64,000 nucleotides of DNA from JBCBDX01 sp039815825 (GTDB lineage: Bacteria > Pseudomonadota > Alphaproteobacteria > Rhizobiales > Rhizobiaceae), in contig JBCBYO010000011.1 in assembly GCA_039815825.1 (NCBI GenBank), forward strand, positions 29,365 through 93,364, read 5' to 3'. The position numbers and the translations under genes are program-made. Below, one piece after another: positions 51,617 through 61,442 of the stretch; within the stretch, counting starts at the first letter, position 1, and every line of letters begins with the position of its first letter. The notes below the pieces were generated by a model that ran no database searches, was not told the origin of the DNA, and was given only the letters and a program-made list of their open reading frames with translations.

Positions 51617-52537
51617 ATGTCTATTCTCATCAATAAAAACACCAAAGTCATTGTTCAGGGTCTGACCGGTAAGACGGGTACATTCCATACCGAGCAAGCG
51701 CTTGCCTATTTCGGCACGCAAATGGTTGGCGGCATTCACCCTAAAAAGGGTGGTGAAACATGGACGGCTGGAGAGGGCGCTGGCGAGATGGCCGGTACCG
51801 AACTGCCGATCTTTGCCACTGTTGCTGACGCCAAGAAGGCGACGAAAGCAAACGCATCGGTGATCTATGTACCGCCAGCGGGCGCTGGCGCGGCGATCGA
51901 AGAAGCCATCGACGCAAAGATACCGCTGATCATCTGTATTACCGAAGGCATTCCAGTGATGGACATGGTCAAGGTGAAGGCCAAGCTGGACAAATCCAAG
52001 TCGCGCCTGATCGGCCCCAACTGCCCCGGCGTGCTGACACCTGAAGAATGCAAGATCGGCATCATGCCGGGCCGCATCTTCAAAAAAGGTTCCGTCGGCA
52101 TTTTAAGCCGTTCTGGCACGCTGACTTATGAGGCCGTTTTCCAGACATCCAATGAAGGCCTTGGCCAATCAACAGCCGTTGGAATCGGCGGTGACCCCGT
52201 CAAGGGCACTGAGTTCATCGATATGTTGGATCTGTTCCTCGATGATCCTGAAACCGAGAGCATTATCATGATCGGTGAGATCGGCGGCTCGGCTGAGGAA
52301 GAGGCCTGCGCTTGGTTGAAAGAACAAGCAGAAAAAGGCCGCAAGAAGCCGATGGTTGGTTTCATCGCAGGCCGTACAGCACCGCCCGGGCGTACCATGG
52401 GTCATGCCGGTGCTGTCATCTCAGGCGGTAAAGGTGGTGCTGAAGACAAGATTGCCGCGATGGAAGATGCCGGCATTCGTGTCTCACCGTCCCCGGCGCA
52501 GCTTGGCAAGACACTTGTCGATGTTTTGAAAGGCTGA
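51617..52537 (+). CDS. sucD: Succinate-CoA ligase, alpha subunit
   Basis: Alpha subunit of succinyl-CoA synthetase, 306 residues, normal for the family. The CoA-binding fold VQGLTGKTGTFHTEQAL, PGRIFKKGSVGILSRSGTLT and the phosphohistidine loop FIAGRTAPPGRTMGHAGAV (active His of GHAGA) are present. The gene is tightly coupled to sucC. A 129-base gap with two hairpins separates it from sucA. Confidence 0.98.
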   Translation: MSILINKNTKVIVQGLTGKTGTFHTEQALAYFGTQMVGGIHPKKGGETWTAGEGAGEMAGTELPIFATVADAKKATKANASVIYVPPAGAGAAIEEAIDAKIPLIICITEGIPVMDMVKVKAKLDKSKSRLIGPNCPGVLTPEECKIGIMPGRIFKKGSVGILSRSGTLTYEAVFQTSNEGLGQSTAVGIGGDPVKGTEFIDMLDLFLDDPETESIIMIGEIGGSAEEEACAWLKEQAEKGRKKPMVGFIAGRTAPPGRTMGHAGAVISGGKGGAEDKIAAMEDAGIRVSPSPAQLGKTLVDVLKG

Positions 52538-52569
52538 TGCCCTTTTTTCTGGTGCCCGGTGGCGCTTCC

Positions 52570-52621
52570 GCCTTTCCCGCATGAGGGAGAGGCAAATTCA
52601 AAGGGTCGTAAGAGAACCCTT
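52570..52621 (+). other. Two hairpins in the sucD-sucA gap
   Basis: GCCTTTCCC (52570-52578) with GGGAGAGGC (52585-52593), nine base pairs with one G-T and a six-base loop, then AAGGGT (52601-52606) with ACCCTT (52616-52621). No T-run follows. They could be mRNA processing or stability elements that set unequal amounts of SucCD and SucAB. Confidence 0.5.
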
Positions 52622-52666
52622 ACATAGATGGGACAAACTTGGGTGGGTTCCAAAGGGAGAAGATAA

Positions 52667-55663
52667 ATGGCACGCAAGGACCAACAAAACGACGTGATGG
52701 CCGAAACCTCCTTTTTGTATGGGGGCAATGCCATTTACATCGAACAGATGCATGCCAAGTGGTTGGAAAACCCAGCTTCGGTTTCTGAAGATTGGCAGCA
52801 GTTTTTTGCTGACGTACAGGACGAAGCAGAAAGTGTCCAAAAGCAGGCTGATGGCCCATCGTGGGAAAAGCCGCACTGGCCGATCGATCATAATGGTGAG
52901 TTGACGTCTGCTCTCGACGGCAACTGGGGCGAAGTTGAAGCCCATATGGCGGGTAAGATTTCGGCGCAGGAAGAGCGGCGCGCGGTTGGTCCCGGTTTAA
53001 CAGAAGCTGAAGTGGCCAGTGCAGCGCGCGACTCTGTGCGCGCCATCATGATGATCCGTGCCTATCGCATGCGGGGTCACTTGCATGCCGATCTCGACCC
53101 ACTCGGCCTTGCCTCCAAGAAAGAGGACTACAACGAACTTCATCCGTCCAGCTACGGTTTCATGGAAGATGATATGGATCGCAAGATCTTCATCGACCAT
53201 GTGCTTGGCCTTGAATATGCGACGCCGCGTGAAATCGTCGATATTTGTAAGCGCACCTATTGCGGCACGATGGCTGTGGAATTCATGCATATCTCCAATC
53301 CTGAGGAGAAAGCATGGTTGCAGGAGCGCATCGAAGGTCCAGACAAGGGCGTGGAATTTACCGAAAATGGTAAGAAAGCGATCCTCTCCAAGCTCATCGA
53401 AGCGGAAGGTTTTGAGCAGTTTTTGGATGTTAAATACAAAGGTACGAAGCGTTTCGGCCTTGATGGCGGCGAAGCCCTGATCCCGGCGCTTGAGCAGATC
53501 ATCAAACGTGGCGGCCAAATGGGTCTGAAGGACATCGTTCTTGGCATGGCACACCGTGGTCGATTGAACGTACTCACCCAGGTGATGGCCAAGCCGCACC
53601 GCGCTTTGTTCCACGAATTCCGCGGTGGTTCGTTCAAGCCGGACGATGTGGAAGGTTCCGGTGATGTGAAATATCACCTTGGTGCGTCGTCAGACCGTGA
53701 GTTTGATGAAAACAAAGTGCACTTATCATTGACCGCCAACCCATCGCATTTGGAAATCGTAAACCCTGTGGTTTTGGGTAAAGCGCGCGCCAAGCAGGAT
53801 CAGTACGCCGGCGGTCCTTTCCGTAACGAAATTGTGCCGCTCAAAGAACGCAAAGTTGTCATGCCTTTGCTGCTTCACGGTGATGCAGCGTTTGCCGGCC
53901 AAGGTGTTGTGGCTGAGTGTTTTGGCCTTTCCGCCTTGCGCGGTCACCGCGTGTCCGGTTCGGTTCACTTCATCATCAACAACCAGATTGGCTTTACGAC
54001 GAACCCGTATTTCTCGCGTTCATCACCCTATCCTTCCGATGTCGCCAAGATGATCGAAGCGCCAATTTTCCATGTGAATGGGGATGATCCAGAAGCGGTG
54101 GTCTACGCGGCCAAAGTGGCGACCGAGTTCCGTATGTTGTTCCATAAGCCGGTTGTCGTTGACATGTTTTGCTACCGTCGGTTTGGACACAATGAAGGTG
54201 ATGAGCCCGCGTTTACGCAGCCGCTCATGTACAAGACCATCCGCAAGCACAAAACGACGGCGCAGATCTATGGCGAACAACTGATCGCGGAAGGTCTGAT
54301 CTCGGTTGATGAGTTCGACAAGATGCGGACCGACTGGCGTGAGCATCTGGAAACAGAGTTTCAGTCAGGTGAGGCTTACAAGCCGAACAAGGCCGATTGG
54401 CTCGACGGCAAATGGTCCGGCTTGCAAACAGCTGACCGCACCGATGAACGCCGTCCAGGCAAGACCGCAGTCCCGCTCAAGACGTTGCGCGAGATTGGTG
54501 AAAAGCTGACCAAAGTGCCCGATGATTTCAATGCGCACCGCACTATTCAGCGGTTCCTCAACAACCGCGCCAAAATGATCGAAACCGGCGAAGGTATCGA
54601 TTGGGCGACGGGTGAAGCGTTGGCGTTTGGTTCTATCTGCGTCGACGGAAACGGGGTACGACTATCGGGCCAGGACTGCGAGCGTGGTACCTTCTCGCAA
54701 CGTCACTCGGTTCTGTATGATCAGGAAACTGAAGAGCGGCATACGCCATTGAACAATCTGAAAGCCGGACAAGGCCGTTACGAGGTTATCAATTCGATGC
54801 TCTCGGAAGAAGCGGTGCTGGGTTATGAGTATGGCTATTCGCTGGCTGAGCCGAACATATTGACCCTATGGGAAGCTCAGTTTGGTGACTTTGCCAACGG
54901 TGCACAGGTCCTGTTTGACCAGTTTATTTCATCTGGTGAGCGCAAATGGCTTCGCATGTCCGGCTTGGTATGCCTCCTACCGCATGGCTATGAAGGCCAG
55001 GGACCAGAGCACTCTTCAGCGCGTCTGGAGCGGTTTCTGCAGATGTGTGCGGAAGACAATATGCAGGTGGCCAACTGTACGACGCCTGCAAACTACTTCC
55101 ACATTCTGCGCCGACAGCTGAAACGGCCGTTCCGCAAGCCGTTGATCCTAATGACGCCGAAATCATTGCTGCGTCACAAACGTGCAACATCGACCCTTTC
55201 GGAAATGTCCGGTGAAAGCCAGTTCCACCGCCTGTTGTGGGATGACGCCGAATACAAGAAAGACAGCGAAACCAAGCTGGTGACCGACTCCAAGATCCGT
55301 CGGGTCGTGATGTGTTCGGGCAAGGTCTATTACGATCTTTATGAAGAGCGCGAAGCACGCGGTATCAACGACATTTACCTGCTTCGCCTCGAGCAGCTTT
55401 ACCCATTCCCTGCCAAGGCGCTGATCACCGAATTGTCGCGCTTTAAAAATGCAGAGATGGTTTGGTGTCAGGAAGAGCCGAAAAATATGGGCTCTTGGTC
55501 ATTTGTTGATCCGTATCTTGAGTGGGTGCTGGCACACATCAAAGCCAAGCATAACCGGGTTCGCTACACGGGCCGGTCAGCGGCAGCGTCGACTGCGACG
55601 GGCCTTATGAGCACACACAAAGCACAATTGGAGGCGTTCCTGGAGGACGCACTTGGAGAATAA
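52667..55663 (+). CDS. sucA: 2-oxoglutarate dehydrogenase E1 component
   Basis: Thiamine-diphosphate-dependent decarboxylase of 998 residues, the E1 of the 2-oxoglutarate dehydrogenase complex. N-terminal SFLYGGNAIYIEQMHAKWLE (E2-binding helix region), GMAHRGRLNVLTQVM, ThDP/Mg-binding HGDAAFAGQGVVAECFGLS, then the C-terminal transketolase half with LPHGYEGQGPEHSSARLERF. GGGAG precedes the ATG. It follows sucD and precedes sucB by 37 bases. Confidence 0.98.
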   Translation: MARKDQQNDVMAETSFLYGGNAIYIEQMHAKWLENPASVSEDWQQFFADVQDEAESVQKQADGPSWEKPHWPIDHNGELTSALDGNWGEVEAHMAGKISAQEERRAVGPGLTEAEVASAARDSVRAIMMIRAYRMRGHLHADLDPLGLASKKEDYNELHPSSYGFMEDDMDRKIFIDHVLGLEYATPREIVDICKRTYCGTMAVEFMHISNPEEKAWLQERIEGPDKGVEFTENGKKAILSKLIEAEGFEQFLDVKYKGTKRFGLDGGEALIPALEQIIKRGGQMGLKDIVLGMAHRGRLNVLTQVMAKPHRALFHEFRGGSFKPDDVEGSGDVKYHLGASSDREFDENKVHLSLTANPSHLEIVNPVVLGKARAKQDQYAGGPFRNEIVPLKERKVVMPLLLHGDAAFAGQGVVAECFGLSALRGHRVSGSVHFIINNQIGFTTNPYFSRSSPYPSDVAKMIEAPIFHVNGDDPEAVVYAAKVATEFRMLFHKPVVVDMFCYRRFGHNEGDEPAFTQPLMYKTIRKHKTTAQIYGEQLIAEGLISVDEFDKMRTDWREHLETEFQSGEAYKPNKADWLDGKWSGLQTADRTDERRPGKTAVPLKTLREIGEKLTKVPDDFNAHRTIQRFLNNRAKMIETGEGIDWATGEALAFGSICVDGNGVRLSGQDCERGTFSQRHSVLYDQETEERHTPLNNLKAGQGRYEVINSMLSEEAVLGYEYGYSLAEPNILTLWEAQFGDFANGAQVLFDQFISSGERKWLRMSGLVCLLPHGYEGQGPEHSSARLERFLQMCAEDNMQVANCTTPANYFHILRRQLKRPFRKPLILMTPKSLLRHKRATSTLSEMSGESQFHRLLWDDAEYKKDSETKLVTDSKIRRVVMCSGKVYYDLYEEREARGINDIYLLRLEQLYPFPAKALITELSRFKNAEMVWCQEEPKNMGSWSFVDPYLEWVLAHIKAKHNRVRYTGRSAAASTATGLMSTHKAQLEAFLEDALGE

Positions 55664-55700
55664 CGTCCGCTAGGGACGGGCAAAGTCGGGAAGAAAGACC

Positions 55701-56921
55701 ATGGCAAAAGAAATTCGCGTACCAACACTCGGTGAATCAGTCACCGAAGCCACGATCGGGCAGTGGTTCAAAAAACCCGGTGAAGCGGTCAGCGATGGCG
55801 AAACGCTTGTTGAGTTGGAGACCGACAAGGTAACGCTTGAAGTACCTGCGCCCGGCGCAGGTACTCTGGCTGAAATCGTGGCTAATGAAGGCGACACGGT
55901 CGAAGTAGATGCGCTGCTTGGTATGCTTGAAGAAGGTGACGTGGCAGCGGCCGCCGCTGCACCTGCTGCAGCACCGGCCAAAGCGGAACCGGCACAAGCA
56001 GCGGCTCCCGCACCCGCAGCGACCGGCACGGACATGCCGCCTTCGCCGTCTGCGTCCAAGATGATGGCCGAGGCTGGCGTTGACGCCGGATTGGTTGCCG
56101 GTTCAGGCAAACGCGGTCAGGTTTTGAAAGGCGATGTGATCAACGCCTTGGCTGGCGGCGGTGCCCCCGCACCAGCGCCGATCCCTGCTGCTGCCCGCGC
56201 GCCATCGACCGCTGATGATGCGGCACGCGAAGAGCGCGTACGGATGCCAAAGCTGCGCCAGACTATAGCGCGCCGGTTGAAAGAAGCACAGAACACGGCT
56301 GCCATGCTGACCACCTACAATGAGGTGGACATGACTGCCGTCATGGATATGCGCAAAAAATACAAAGACCTGTTTGAGAAAAGGCACGGTGTGAAACTTG
56401 GCTTTATGGGCTTCTTCACAAAAGCTGTGACGCACGCGCTGCAGGAAATCCCGGCGGTGAACGCTGAGATTGACGGCACCGACATCATTTACAAACATTT
56501 CTGCCACATCGGTGTTGCGGTAGGCACAGACAAGGGTTTGGTGGTGCCGGTGGTGCGTGATGCGGATGCCATGTCCATTGCTGAGGTCGAAAAGGAAATC
56601 GGTCGCTTGGGCAAAGCTGCGCGTGATGGCCAGCTTTCCATGGCGGACATGCAGGGGGGTACGTTCACCATCTCAAACGGCGGCGTATACGGTTCGCTTA
56701 TGTCTTCGCCGATCCTGAATGCGCCCCAGTCTGGTATTTTGGGCATGCACAAAATCCAGGAACGCCCGATGGCGATTGGCGGGCAGGTTGTTATCCGACC
56801 GATGATGTATCTGGCGCTTTCCTACGATCACCGGATCGTTGATGGCAAAGAAGCCGTGACGTTCTTGGTGCGTGTGAAAGAGAGCCTGGAAGATCCAGAA
56901 CGTCTGGTTCTTGATCTTTAA
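55701..56921 (+). CDS. sucB: Dihydrolipoyl succinyltransferase (E2o)
   Basis: E2 core of the 2-oxoglutarate dehydrogenase complex, 406 residues. One lipoyl domain carries the lipoyl-lysine in VELETDKVTLEVPAP (Lys43). An Ala/Pro linker is followed by an E1/E3-binding domain (PSASKMMAEAGVDAGLVAGS, KGDVINAL). The catalytic domain ends in LSYDHRIVDGKEAVTFL with the active His and Asp. One lipoyl domain is typical of SucB, against two or three in many AceF proteins. Confidence 0.97.
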   Translation: MAKEIRVPTLGESVTEATIGQWFKKPGEAVSDGETLVELETDKVTLEVPAPGAGTLAEIVANEGDTVEVDALLGMLEEGDVAAAAAAPAAAPAKAEPAQAAAPAPAATGTDMPPSPSASKMMAEAGVDAGLVAGSGKRGQVLKGDVINALAGGGAPAPAPIPAAARAPSTADDAAREERVRMPKLRQTIARRLKEAQNTAAMLTTYNEVDMTAVMDMRKKYKDLFEKRHGVKLGFMGFFTKAVTHALQEIPAVNAEIDGTDIIYKHFCHIGVAVGTDKGLVVPVVRDADAMSIAEVEKEIGRLGKAARDGQLSMADMQGGTFTISNGGVYGSLMSSPILNAPQSGILGMHKIQERPMAIGGQVVIRPMMYLALSYDHRIVDGKEAVTFLVRVKESLEDPERLVLDL

Positions 56922-56947
56922 GCTTACCCAATTCGAAGGACAAAAAC

Positions 56948-58357
56948 ATGGCATATGATGCAGTTGTGATTGGCTCCGGTCCCGGGGGCTATGTGTGCGC
57001 CATTAAGGCCGCGCAATTGGGTTTGAAGACCGCAATTGTTGAGAGGCGTGCGACGCTCGGCGGAACCTGCTTGAATATCGGGTGTATTCCGTCAAAGGCA
57101 CTTTTGCATGCATCTGAGGTCTTTGCTGAGGCAGGTCATACGCTCGAAACGCTTGGCGTTGATGTTGGCAAGCCCAAGCTCGATCTGGCCAAAATGATGG
57201 AACACAAAGACGCGACAGTGAAAGCCAATGTCGATGGCGTCGCGTTTCTGATGAAGAAGAACAAGATCGACGTCTTTACCGGTACCGGCAAAGTGCTGGG
57301 CCAAGGCAAGGTCGCCGTCACAAAAGATGACGGATCGGTTGAAGAGATCGACACGAAGAACATCGTCATTGCAACGGGCTCTGATGTGGCTGGTATTCCA
57401 GGGGTCGATGTTGAAATCGATGAGAAAGTCATTGTGTCATCTACCGGTGGTCTTGAGCTCACCAAAGTGCCCAAGAAAATGATCGTCGTTGGTGGTGGTG
57501 TTATCGGCCTTGAACTGGGTTCTGTCTGGAACCGTCTCGGTGCTGAAGTGACGGTCGTTGAATATCTGGACACGATCCTTGGCGGTATGGATGCCGACGT
57601 TTCCAAGCAGTTTCAAAAGATGCTTGTGAAACAGGGCATGGATTTCAAACTGGGCGCAAAGGTAACCGGTGTTGCCAAAGCGGGTCGTGGCGCTGAAGTG
57701 ACCTTTGAACCTGTCAAAGGCGGGGACAGCGAAACGCTTAAAGCCGATATTGTTTTGATTTCAACTGGACGCAAACCGTACACGGAGGGTCTCGGCCTTG
57801 CCGAAGCGGGTGTTGTGCTGGATGACCGTGGCCGCGTTGAAGTCAATGCTCATTGGCACACCTCAGTTGAGGGCATTTGGGCGATTGGCGATGTGGTCAA
57901 AGGTCCCATGCTTGCGCACAAGGCCGAAGATGAAGGCATGGCCGTTGCCGAATTGATGGCCGGTCAGGCAGGTCATGTGAATTTCGATGTCATCCCGTCA
58001 GTGGTTTACACTGAACCTGAGGTCGCCTCTATCGGGAAAACTGAAGAAGAATTGAAGGCTGCCGGTATCGACTATGTGGCGGGCAAGTTCCCGTTCACGG
58101 CCAACGGTCGCGCGCGCGCGATGCTGGCGACGGACGGCTTTGTGAAAGTGTTGGCTGACAAAACAACCGACCGCGTGCTTGGCGCACATATTGTCGGCAA
58201 GGGCGCAGGCGACCTCATCCATGAAGTCGCCGTGCTTATGGAGTTTGGCGGTTCGTCCGAAGATCTCGCGCGCACTTGTCATGCCCACCCGACGATGAGT
58301 GAAGCGGTGCGTGAAGCAGCGTTGGCATCCGCGACCGGCAAACCGCTGCATATGTAA
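56948..58357 (+). CDS. lpdA: Dihydrolipoamide dehydrogenase (E3)
   Basis: FAD-dependent disulfide oxidoreductase of 469 residues that reoxidises lipoyl groups. FAD fold GSGPGGYVCAIKAAQLG, redox disulfide GGTCLNIGCIPSKALLH (about residues 40 and 45), NAD fold VVGGGVIGLELGSVW, and the C-terminal catalytic HAHPTMSEAVREA. It is the last gene of the TCA block and is followed by an intrinsic terminator. Confidence 0.98.
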   Translation: MAYDAVVIGSGPGGYVCAIKAAQLGLKTAIVERRATLGGTCLNIGCIPSKALLHASEVFAEAGHTLETLGVDVGKPKLDLAKMMEHKDATVKANVDGVAFLMKKNKIDVFTGTGKVLGQGKVAVTKDDGSVEEIDTKNIVIATGSDVAGIPGVDVEIDEKVIVSSTGGLELTKVPKKMIVVGGGVIGLELGSVWNRLGAEVTVVEYLDTILGGMDADVSKQFQKMLVKQGMDFKLGAKVTGVAKAGRGAEVTFEPVKGGDSETLKADIVLISTGRKPYTEGLGLAEAGVVLDDRGRVEVNAHWHTSVEGIWAIGDVVKGPMLAHKAEDEGMAVAELMAGQAGHVNFDVIPSVVYTEPEVASIGKTEEELKAAGIDYVAGKFPFTANGRARAMLATDGFVKVLADKTTDRVLGAHIVGKGAGDLIHEVAVLMEFGGSSEDLARTCHAHPTMSEAVREAALASATGKPLHM

Positions 58358-58381
58358 AGTTATCCGACGCTACGGAAAAGA

Positions 58382-58420
58382 AAAACCCGGCATCTGATTT
58401 CCAGTGCCGGGTTTTCGTTT
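58382..58420 (+). terminator. Intrinsic terminator after lpdA
   Basis: AAAACCCGGCA (58382-58392), twelve-base loop, TGCCGGGTTTT (58405-58415) then CGTTTTG. An eleven-base perfect stem ending the mdh-suc-lpd transcript. It can also end the convergent small secreted-protein gene, since A-rich sequence lies on the other side. Confidence 0.9.
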
Positions 58421-58440
58421 TGAAGTAAGAGACGGGCAGA

Positions 58441-58650
58441 TCAAGCTTGCTGCCAGTCCTCCAGATATTTGACCAACCAACCATCAACAGGCGTATCGGC
58501 TTTCGCCACCTGTGGGACTTCGGTGATTTTGGTCATTGGTGCTTCGGCGACTGTGTCCATCTTGGACGCGCCCCAGTTGCAATCATACGCAAACGCAGCG
58601 CTGGCTGACATTGCGAAAGCTGCAGCAAGTGTCAAAGTTGTCATCCGCAT
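58441..58650 (-). CDS. Small secreted protein of unknown function
   Basis: A 69-residue protein. A signal peptide (MRMTTLTLAAAFAMSASAAFA, cut before YDCNWG) leaves a mature peptide of about 48 residues with a single cysteine and a Trp-rich end (DGWLVKYLEDWQQA). AAGGAG seven bases before ATG 58650 decides the start. A longer frame to 58731 is not needed. I do not recognise the family. It lies alone between the lpdA terminator and the TraB-family gene. Confidence 0.75.
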   Translation of the reverse strand: MRMTTLTLAAAFAMSASAAFAYDCNWGASKMDTVAEAPMTKITEVPQVAKADTPVDGWLVKYLEDWQQA

Positions 58651-58756
58651 GGATCGGCTCCTTTGGCTTTGGTAATCTGCCCCGGCATAGAGACAGGCTT
58701 TCAAAGGTGACGCAGCCATATTGAAACGCAAGCGGCCAAACTGTCGCAGCGTAATG

Positions 58757-59842
58757 TCACTTTAAGACGGGCGTAATCGTATACCCTGCATCTTGCAGCA
58801 GCTGTGCCACGCCTTCTTCACCGGGCAAATGAAGGGCGCCGACGGCAAGGAAAACGCTGCCTTCTTCAAGATGCGGCTGAGCGCGCTCGGCCATTATGTG
58901 GTTGCGATTTACGACGATTTTTTCTTCGAATGCTGCATAGCCTTCATCGTCGTCGGTTCCGCCCAATTTGGCAGCGACCGTCTCAAGGGTCGGCATCACC
59001 GCAGCAATGTTCTCATCAAGGTAGAGCTGGATCATCGTCTCAATTACGTCATCCATCGCGTCACCCAGTTTGACGGTCTCCACCAAACCTTGGACATGGA
59101 ATTCGACGGGTAATGACGCCATTGCTTCTAATTGCTCGACGATGGTTTCAAGCCCGGCAATGGTTTTGCCTGCTGCTTTTGCGCGATCGGCAAGCGCTAA
59201 ATCCAGAAAGAGTTCACCTGCTTGCTTGCGTTGCATCTCACATGCAGGCAACGCGACAAGACCGGTAACCATCCATGGCTGCATCCGGTTGATCAGTGCA
59301 AGTTGAAGCCCGCGTTGCTGAAGACCTTCCTCGAGAACGGCCCGTTCTTCATCGTCGATGAAATCAGTCAGGCGGGCGTCACCGGTGAACATTTGCAAAT
59401 CAGGGCGTGCCAGCAGCGCCATTTGCGCTTTTGTCATGTCGAGCACTTCATCGCTTTCAATTATCAGCGTATCGGCTTGATCAAAGGCGCTTTGCACTTT
59501 GTCTGACAACTGCACGATCCGCGGATCTGTCATGTGCATGGTGCCAAAAAGCCAAGACGGTTCGATGCCGTCTTTTTCAATTTTGAAGAGCAGGGATTGT
59601 GCAAAAGGCGTGCTTTGCGCGGTGCGGATAATTTGCGCGTGCGCGTCCGGATCATCCTTTTCCAACTGAGCCAACAGGTTTTCACCGGAACAGGCGGGCA
59701 TGTTCTGCGCCTGTGCCTGCGTTGCAGTGGCTGCTGTCAATAGCAGAGCGGCGGCGAACACCACATTGAGGAAGCCGAGCAACATCAATAGATAGTCGCT
59801 TACGCGGTTGGCCAGAGTGGCACTGTCATATCTTCTTTTCAT
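58757..59842 (-). CDS. TraB/GumN-family protein
   Basis: Protein of 361 residues of the TraB/GumN (Tiki-like) superfamily, putative metal-dependent proteases. An N-terminal hydrophobic segment (about residues 14-40, ending ATATQAQAQ) suggests export or membrane anchoring. The two family GxxH motifs are SWLFGTMHMTDPR (about residue 97) and VGALHLPGEEGVAQLL near the C-terminus. A conserved Glu is in LIIESDEV. The biological role is not established. Confidence 0.9.
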   Translation of the reverse strand: MKRRYDSATLANRVSDYLLMLLGFLNVVFAAALLLTAATATQAQAQNMPACSGENLLAQLEKDDPDAHAQIIRTAQSTPFAQSLLFKIEKDGIEPSWLFGTMHMTDPRIVQLSDKVQSAFDQADTLIIESDEVLDMTKAQMALLARPDLQMFTGDARLTDFIDDEERAVLEEGLQQRGLQLALINRMQPWMVTGLVALPACEMQRKQAGELFLDLALADRAKAAGKTIAGLETIVEQLEAMASLPVEFHVQGLVETVKLGDAMDDVIETMIQLYLDENIAAVMPTLETVAAKLGGTDDDEGYAAFEEKIVVNRNHIMAERAQPHLEEGSVFLAVGALHLPGEEGVAQLLQDAGYTITPVLK

Positions 59843-59897
59843 GCGGACCCATTAGCAAACTATCCCCACAAAACAGTTAAGCGAGCGGCGAAAAATC

Positions 59898-60845
59898 TTA
59901 GCGGCGTGGATGGGCGGCCGCGTAGGCCGCCATGAGACGTGACGTATCAACTTGTGTGTAGATCTGCGTGGTTGAGAGGCTGGCATGGCCCAACAATTCT
60001 TGAATGGTACGAAGGTCACCGCCATTGGCGAGCAGATGTGTCGCGAACGAGTGACGCAGAGCGTGGGGCGTGGCTGTGTCCGCCAATCCCAAAGCGCCGC
60101 GCATGACCCGCATATCGCGTTGTAAAACAGCAGGCTGAAGTGCACCGCCACGCGCGCCGCGAAAGAGCGGTAGATCGGCCGCCAGATGATAGGGACATTG
60201 GGCACGGTAGGCGTCAATTGCTTCAAAGACGACGGGCAACAACGGTACGCGCCGTGTTTTCCCGCCCTTGCCAACGATATTGATTGAACGAACCGATGGA
60301 ACTTGCAGGTCTGCGCCCTTCAAGCTCAATGCTTCGCTGATACGCAAACCGCATCCATAAAGCAGCGTCATGATCGCTGCGTTCCGGGCACGGATCCACG
60401 GCTCGCCGCTCATATGGCTTGCCGCGTCTGACAGGTCCAACGCCTCGGCAGCTGAAACGGGTTTGGGCAATGACTTGGGCTGTTTTGGTGCGCGCATGGC
60501 GCCGATGCCGGCGGCATTGACCTCGCCATGTTTTTCCAAATGTTTAAGGAAGGACCGGATGCCGGAAAGGCTGCGCGCCAGGGTCCGCGGCCCGGCGTCT
60601 GCAGTTTTTCGTCTTGCTAAAAATGCGCGAAAGACAGCTGGCTTTAATATTTCAAGATCAGTGAGGCCGACTGCTTTGCCACCCTTTGACGTCGCCAGAA
60701 AATTGATGAACTGGCGCGTGTCGCGTTCGTAAGCATCGACCGTTGCTGGGGCTAACCTCTTTATTTTGGCCAGATAATCCAGCCAGTCTTGGCGGACGGC
60801 TTGCAGGTCAGCTGAGCACGGCAAAATGTAGTCTTGATCTTCCAT
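59898..60845 (-). CDS. xerC: Tyrosine recombinase XerC
   Basis: Site-specific recombinase of 315 residues that resolves chromosome dimers at dif together with XerD. An N-terminal SAM-like core-binding domain (about residues 14-105) precedes the catalytic domain with the first Arg in GCGLRISEALSL, HALRHSFATHLL (His-x-x-Arg, about residue 263), GHASLSTTQIY with the nucleophilic Tyr. It is a housekeeping Xer rather than a phage integrase, given its length and position. It diverges from rimM with about 50 bases between the starts. Confidence 0.94.
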   Translation of the reverse strand: MEDQDYILPCSADLQAVRQDWLDYLAKIKRLAPATVDAYERDTRQFINFLATSKGGKAVGLTDLEILKPAVFRAFLARRKTADAGPRTLARSLSGIRSFLKHLEKHGEVNAAGIGAMRAPKQPKSLPKPVSAAEALDLSDAASHMSGEPWIRARNAAIMTLLYGCGLRISEALSLKGADLQVPSVRSINIVGKGGKTRRVPLLPVVFEAIDAYRAQCPYHLAADLPLFRGARGGALQPAVLQRDMRVMRGALGLADTATPHALRHSFATHLLANGGDLRTIQELLGHASLSTTQIYTQVDTSRLMAAYAAAHPRR

Positions 60846-60896
60846 CCTTGTATTATGCCGTTTTGGTGGTTACCGCATCCTGAAGGAGGGCTTTAC

Positions 60897-61442
60897 TTGG
60901 CTCAGCGTGAAGATCTTGTGTTGATGGGCGTGGTAGGCGCACCGCATGGGGTAAAAGGCCAGGTTCGTGTGAAATCCTACACGGGCGATCCGCTCGCGAT
61001 TGGCGCCTATGGGCCGTTGACGACAAAAGATGGCCGCACGTTTGAGGTCGCCGATGTTCAACCTTCAAAGAATGTTGTTGTCGTCCGTTTCAAGCAGGTT
61101 CGCTTTCGAGATGAAGCTGAGGCCTTGAAAGGGACCGAATTATTTGTTGCGCGAGATCAGTTGCCCGATGATGAGTTGGAAGAAGATGAGTTCTTCGTCG
61201 AAGATCTTTTGGGCATGACCGTCATTACTGAAACGGGTGACAAATTTGGGATAATACAGGACGTGCCCAATTATGGGGCCGGGGACCTTGTGGAAGTGAA
61301 GCTCATCGGTTCCGCTAAGTCAGAATTGTTTGCGTTTGAGGCTGCGATCTTCCCCAAAATTGATTTTGAGGCCGGTACTGTTGTGATTGTCCCGCCCGGT
61401 GAAATTATTGCGCAACCTGAAAATGATGGTGAGGCGCCGTGA
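60897..61442 (+). CDS. rimM: Ribosome maturation factor RimM
   Basis: 16S rRNA processing factor of 181 residues that binds S19 in the 30S head. The N-terminal barrel VLMGVVGAPHGVKGQVRVKS and the PRC-barrel (FFVEDLLGMTVITETGDKFG and VEVKLIG) are intact. It begins at TTG 60897, fixed by GGAGG eight bases upstream. The frame is open earlier to 60834, but that part overlaps the divergent xerC start. It overlaps trmD by four bases (GTGA). Confidence 0.96.
   Translation: MAQREDLVLMGVVGAPHGVKGQVRVKSYTGDPLAIGAYGPLTTKDGRTFEVADVQPSKNVVVVRFKQVRFRDEAEALKGTELFVARDQLPDDELEEDEFFVEDLLGMTVITETGDKFGIIQDVPNYGAGDLVEVKLIGSAKSELFAFEAAIFPKIDFEAGTVVIVPPGEIIAQPENDGEAP

Noticed and set aside
59898..60845. Integrase of a mobile element
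   Set aside because: The tyrosine recombinase has XerC length and motifs. No attachment repeats, phage or plasmid genes lie around it.
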